Positions 63,061 to 64,000 of a DNA stretch of 64,000 nucleotides are shown in pieces (positions within the stretch are counted from its first letter, which is position 1; every line of letters begins with the position of its first letter). The DNA lies in the NCBI GenBank assembly GCA_025201845.1, contig MU603972.1, positions 56,260 through 120,259 of the forward strand. The letters run 5' to 3'. A model generated the notes under the pieces. It did not search any database and was not told the DNA's origin. It saw only the letters and a list, made by a program, of their open reading frames with translations. A program made the position numbers and the translations under genes. This DNA is from Martensiomyces pterosporus. Its lineage: Eukaryota > Kickxellomycota > Kickxellomycetes > Kickxellales > Kickxellaceae.

Positions 63061-63620
63061 AAGCCAGTGCTGCCAAAGGAGAGGAGAAGCTGCTTGGAGC
63101 CCTCGCATGATTGGGCGGAAAGGAAAAGGAGGCGGGCTTGTTTGTGGGCAGACGAAGCATCTCCCAAGCACGCCTGGCTGCTTGCAGGATTCAGCACAAG
63201 CACACTGGATTTTTCGCCACCCTTGTCCCGTGAGAATGGCAGGCGTAGGTGTGATTACTCGAAACGCTAGTGCTGTGCACTGCTATTCGCCAAGAGGGGC
63301 TACGTAGCCTGTTGTTTTCCGCACCACCGCCACGACCATCAAGTATAATTTTTTCCTCCTCCACAGCCCATCTTTCTGCCCGTCTTCTCTCTGCTCTGCT
63401 CCACTCCACTCTTGGCTATTTCGGACCTCGCCTCTGCCTGCTCATCCCAAACACTTCCCCTTCCCCTTTCGATTTCTCTTTCTACTCGCAGCGCTCAGAG
63501 CAGACGCAAGTCACGCACATATCAGAGACTGGTAGCGTCCCACGACAGCGGCTGCTGTTACTGCGTTTTGAGCACACATAGACATCGCATATCGGCATAC
63601 ACACACACACTGAACCAAAG

Positions 63621-63884
63621 ATGGAGCCCTCCGACATAGTGCTGTTGATTCTGGCGGTCATTTGTCCACCAGGTAGCGTCGCACTGAAGCGAGGTCTCAG
63701 CCGCGACTTTATCATCTGCGTAGGGCTCACTCTGCTCTTCTGGGTGCCAGGTAAGCATCGATTCCCCCTCCCTAGCAGCCAGATAGACGCTGACTGTTTA
63801 GGATACCTGGCTTTGTTGCTTTGTTGTTGTTTATGTTTTGAGCTCTGGCGGAGGACGGGTTTGTCCTTTCTTTTTTGCGCTTGA
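63621..63884 (+). CDS. Third PMP3/UPF0057-type protein, probably with a 51-bp intron
   Basis: The first exon (63621-63750) codes for a PMP3 helix pair start: SDIVLLILAVICPPGSVALKRG, then DFIICVGLTLLFWVPG. A donor GTAAGC at 63751 and an acceptor TTTAG ending at 63801, with a CTGAC branch-like motif just before it, define a 51-bp intron. Splicing gives VPGYLALLL and a 70-residue protein ending at 63884. The intron length is a multiple of three, so the unspliced frame is also open (87 residues). The usual HA after PG-x-x is not present; the end is instead Leu/Cys-rich. An alternative is that a different downstream exon, perhaps past the window, supplies the true end. Confidence 0.68.
   Translation: MEPSDIVLLILAVICPPGSVALKRGLSRDFIICVGLTLLFWVPGKHRFPLPSSQIDADCLGYLALLLCCCLCFELWRRTGLSFLFCA
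63751..63801 (+). other. Short intron of the third PMP3-type gene
   Basis: 51 bp, GTAAGC to TTTAG, with a CTGAC branch-site match 6 bp before the acceptor. In-frame length means both spliced and retained forms can be translated. Confidence 0.55.
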
Positions 63885-64000
63885 TGATCATTGTCAAGAA
63901 GGAAAAAAAGAGAGAGAAGGGGCTCAAAGCGGTAAACTGGGGCTTTCCTTTTCCACTAGTCACGGCTGGTGAACACCAAAAGACGAGCCCGTTAGAGTAT

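Larger units (their letters stand above)
62663..63620. other. Intergenic region between the second and third PMP3 genes
   Basis: 958 bp. It holds the poly(A) signal at 62700, an ACC/AGC-type trinucleotide run at about 62988-63009 and another AGC run at 63040-63060, then a CT-rich stretch from about 63350 that leads to the third PMP3 start. No gene is supported. Confidence 0.5.

Overview
This window is nuclear DNA from a fungus. The evidence is a Dad1 subunit of the DASH kinetochore ring (fungus-restricted), an up-regulated-during-septation (Uds1) coiled-coil protein, a Yor1-type ABC transporter, Nop6, a PMP3 family, and GT-AG introns mostly ending in TAG or CAG. A complex I assembly factor is kept, and there is a CABLES-like atypical cyclin, a family best known from animals. 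Together with the intron sizes and codon use this suggests an early-diverging lineage, possibly Zoopagomycota/Kickxellomycotina, but that placement is inference. No rRNA, tRNA, CRISPR array, transposon or virus-derived gene was recognised.

Layout. 1-4.66 kb has no supportable gene. 4.66-8.14 kb (+) is a two-exon LRR-RhoGEF-PH protein, converging on NOP6 (-) at 8.4-9.2 kb. At 10.2-12.5 kb (+) lie an unrecognised acidic protein and a plant-type asparaginase/isoaspartyl peptidase. A long minus-strand block (12.6-27.7 kb) carries a tiny zinc-finger ORF, DAD1, a MATE transporter, the 1942-residue Uds1 protein, an UNC93-like transporter and an anoctamin whose 3' end is followed by a perfect 88-bp tandem copy of itself. 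A plus-strand block (28.6-42.0 kb) carries CK2 beta, two tandem cytochromes P450, an NDUFAF2-like assembly factor, S-formylglutathione hydrolase and an ABCC transporter. EBP2 (-) is divergent from the four-exon CABLES-like gene (43.4-48.7 kb, +), followed by EMG1/NEP1. A homeodomain protein (-) lies at 50.7-53.1 kb, then a 3.2-kb gap, a two-exon membrane-anchored gamma-glutamylcyclotransferase-like protein (-), a mitochondrial-carrier-like protein, a METTL18/HPM1 histidine methyltransferase, and three tandem PMP3-type small membrane proteins running to the right edge.

How genes relate. Four genes concern ribosome production or ribosomal protein modification (NOP6, EBP2, EMG1, HPM1). Several concern membranes and transport (anoctamin, MATE, UNC93, ABCC, PMP3 trio, carrier). 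DAD1, CK2 beta, the CABLES-like cyclin, Uds1 and the RhoGEF are tied to cell cycle, septation or polarity. SFGH, P450s, GGCT-like protein and ABCC form a loose detoxification/glutathione theme. This is a eukaryotic region, so no operons are implied. Introns were placed by reading splice sites and checking phase and protein continuity by eye. Strong third-position GC bias creates many long antisense shadow ORFs, which were left out.
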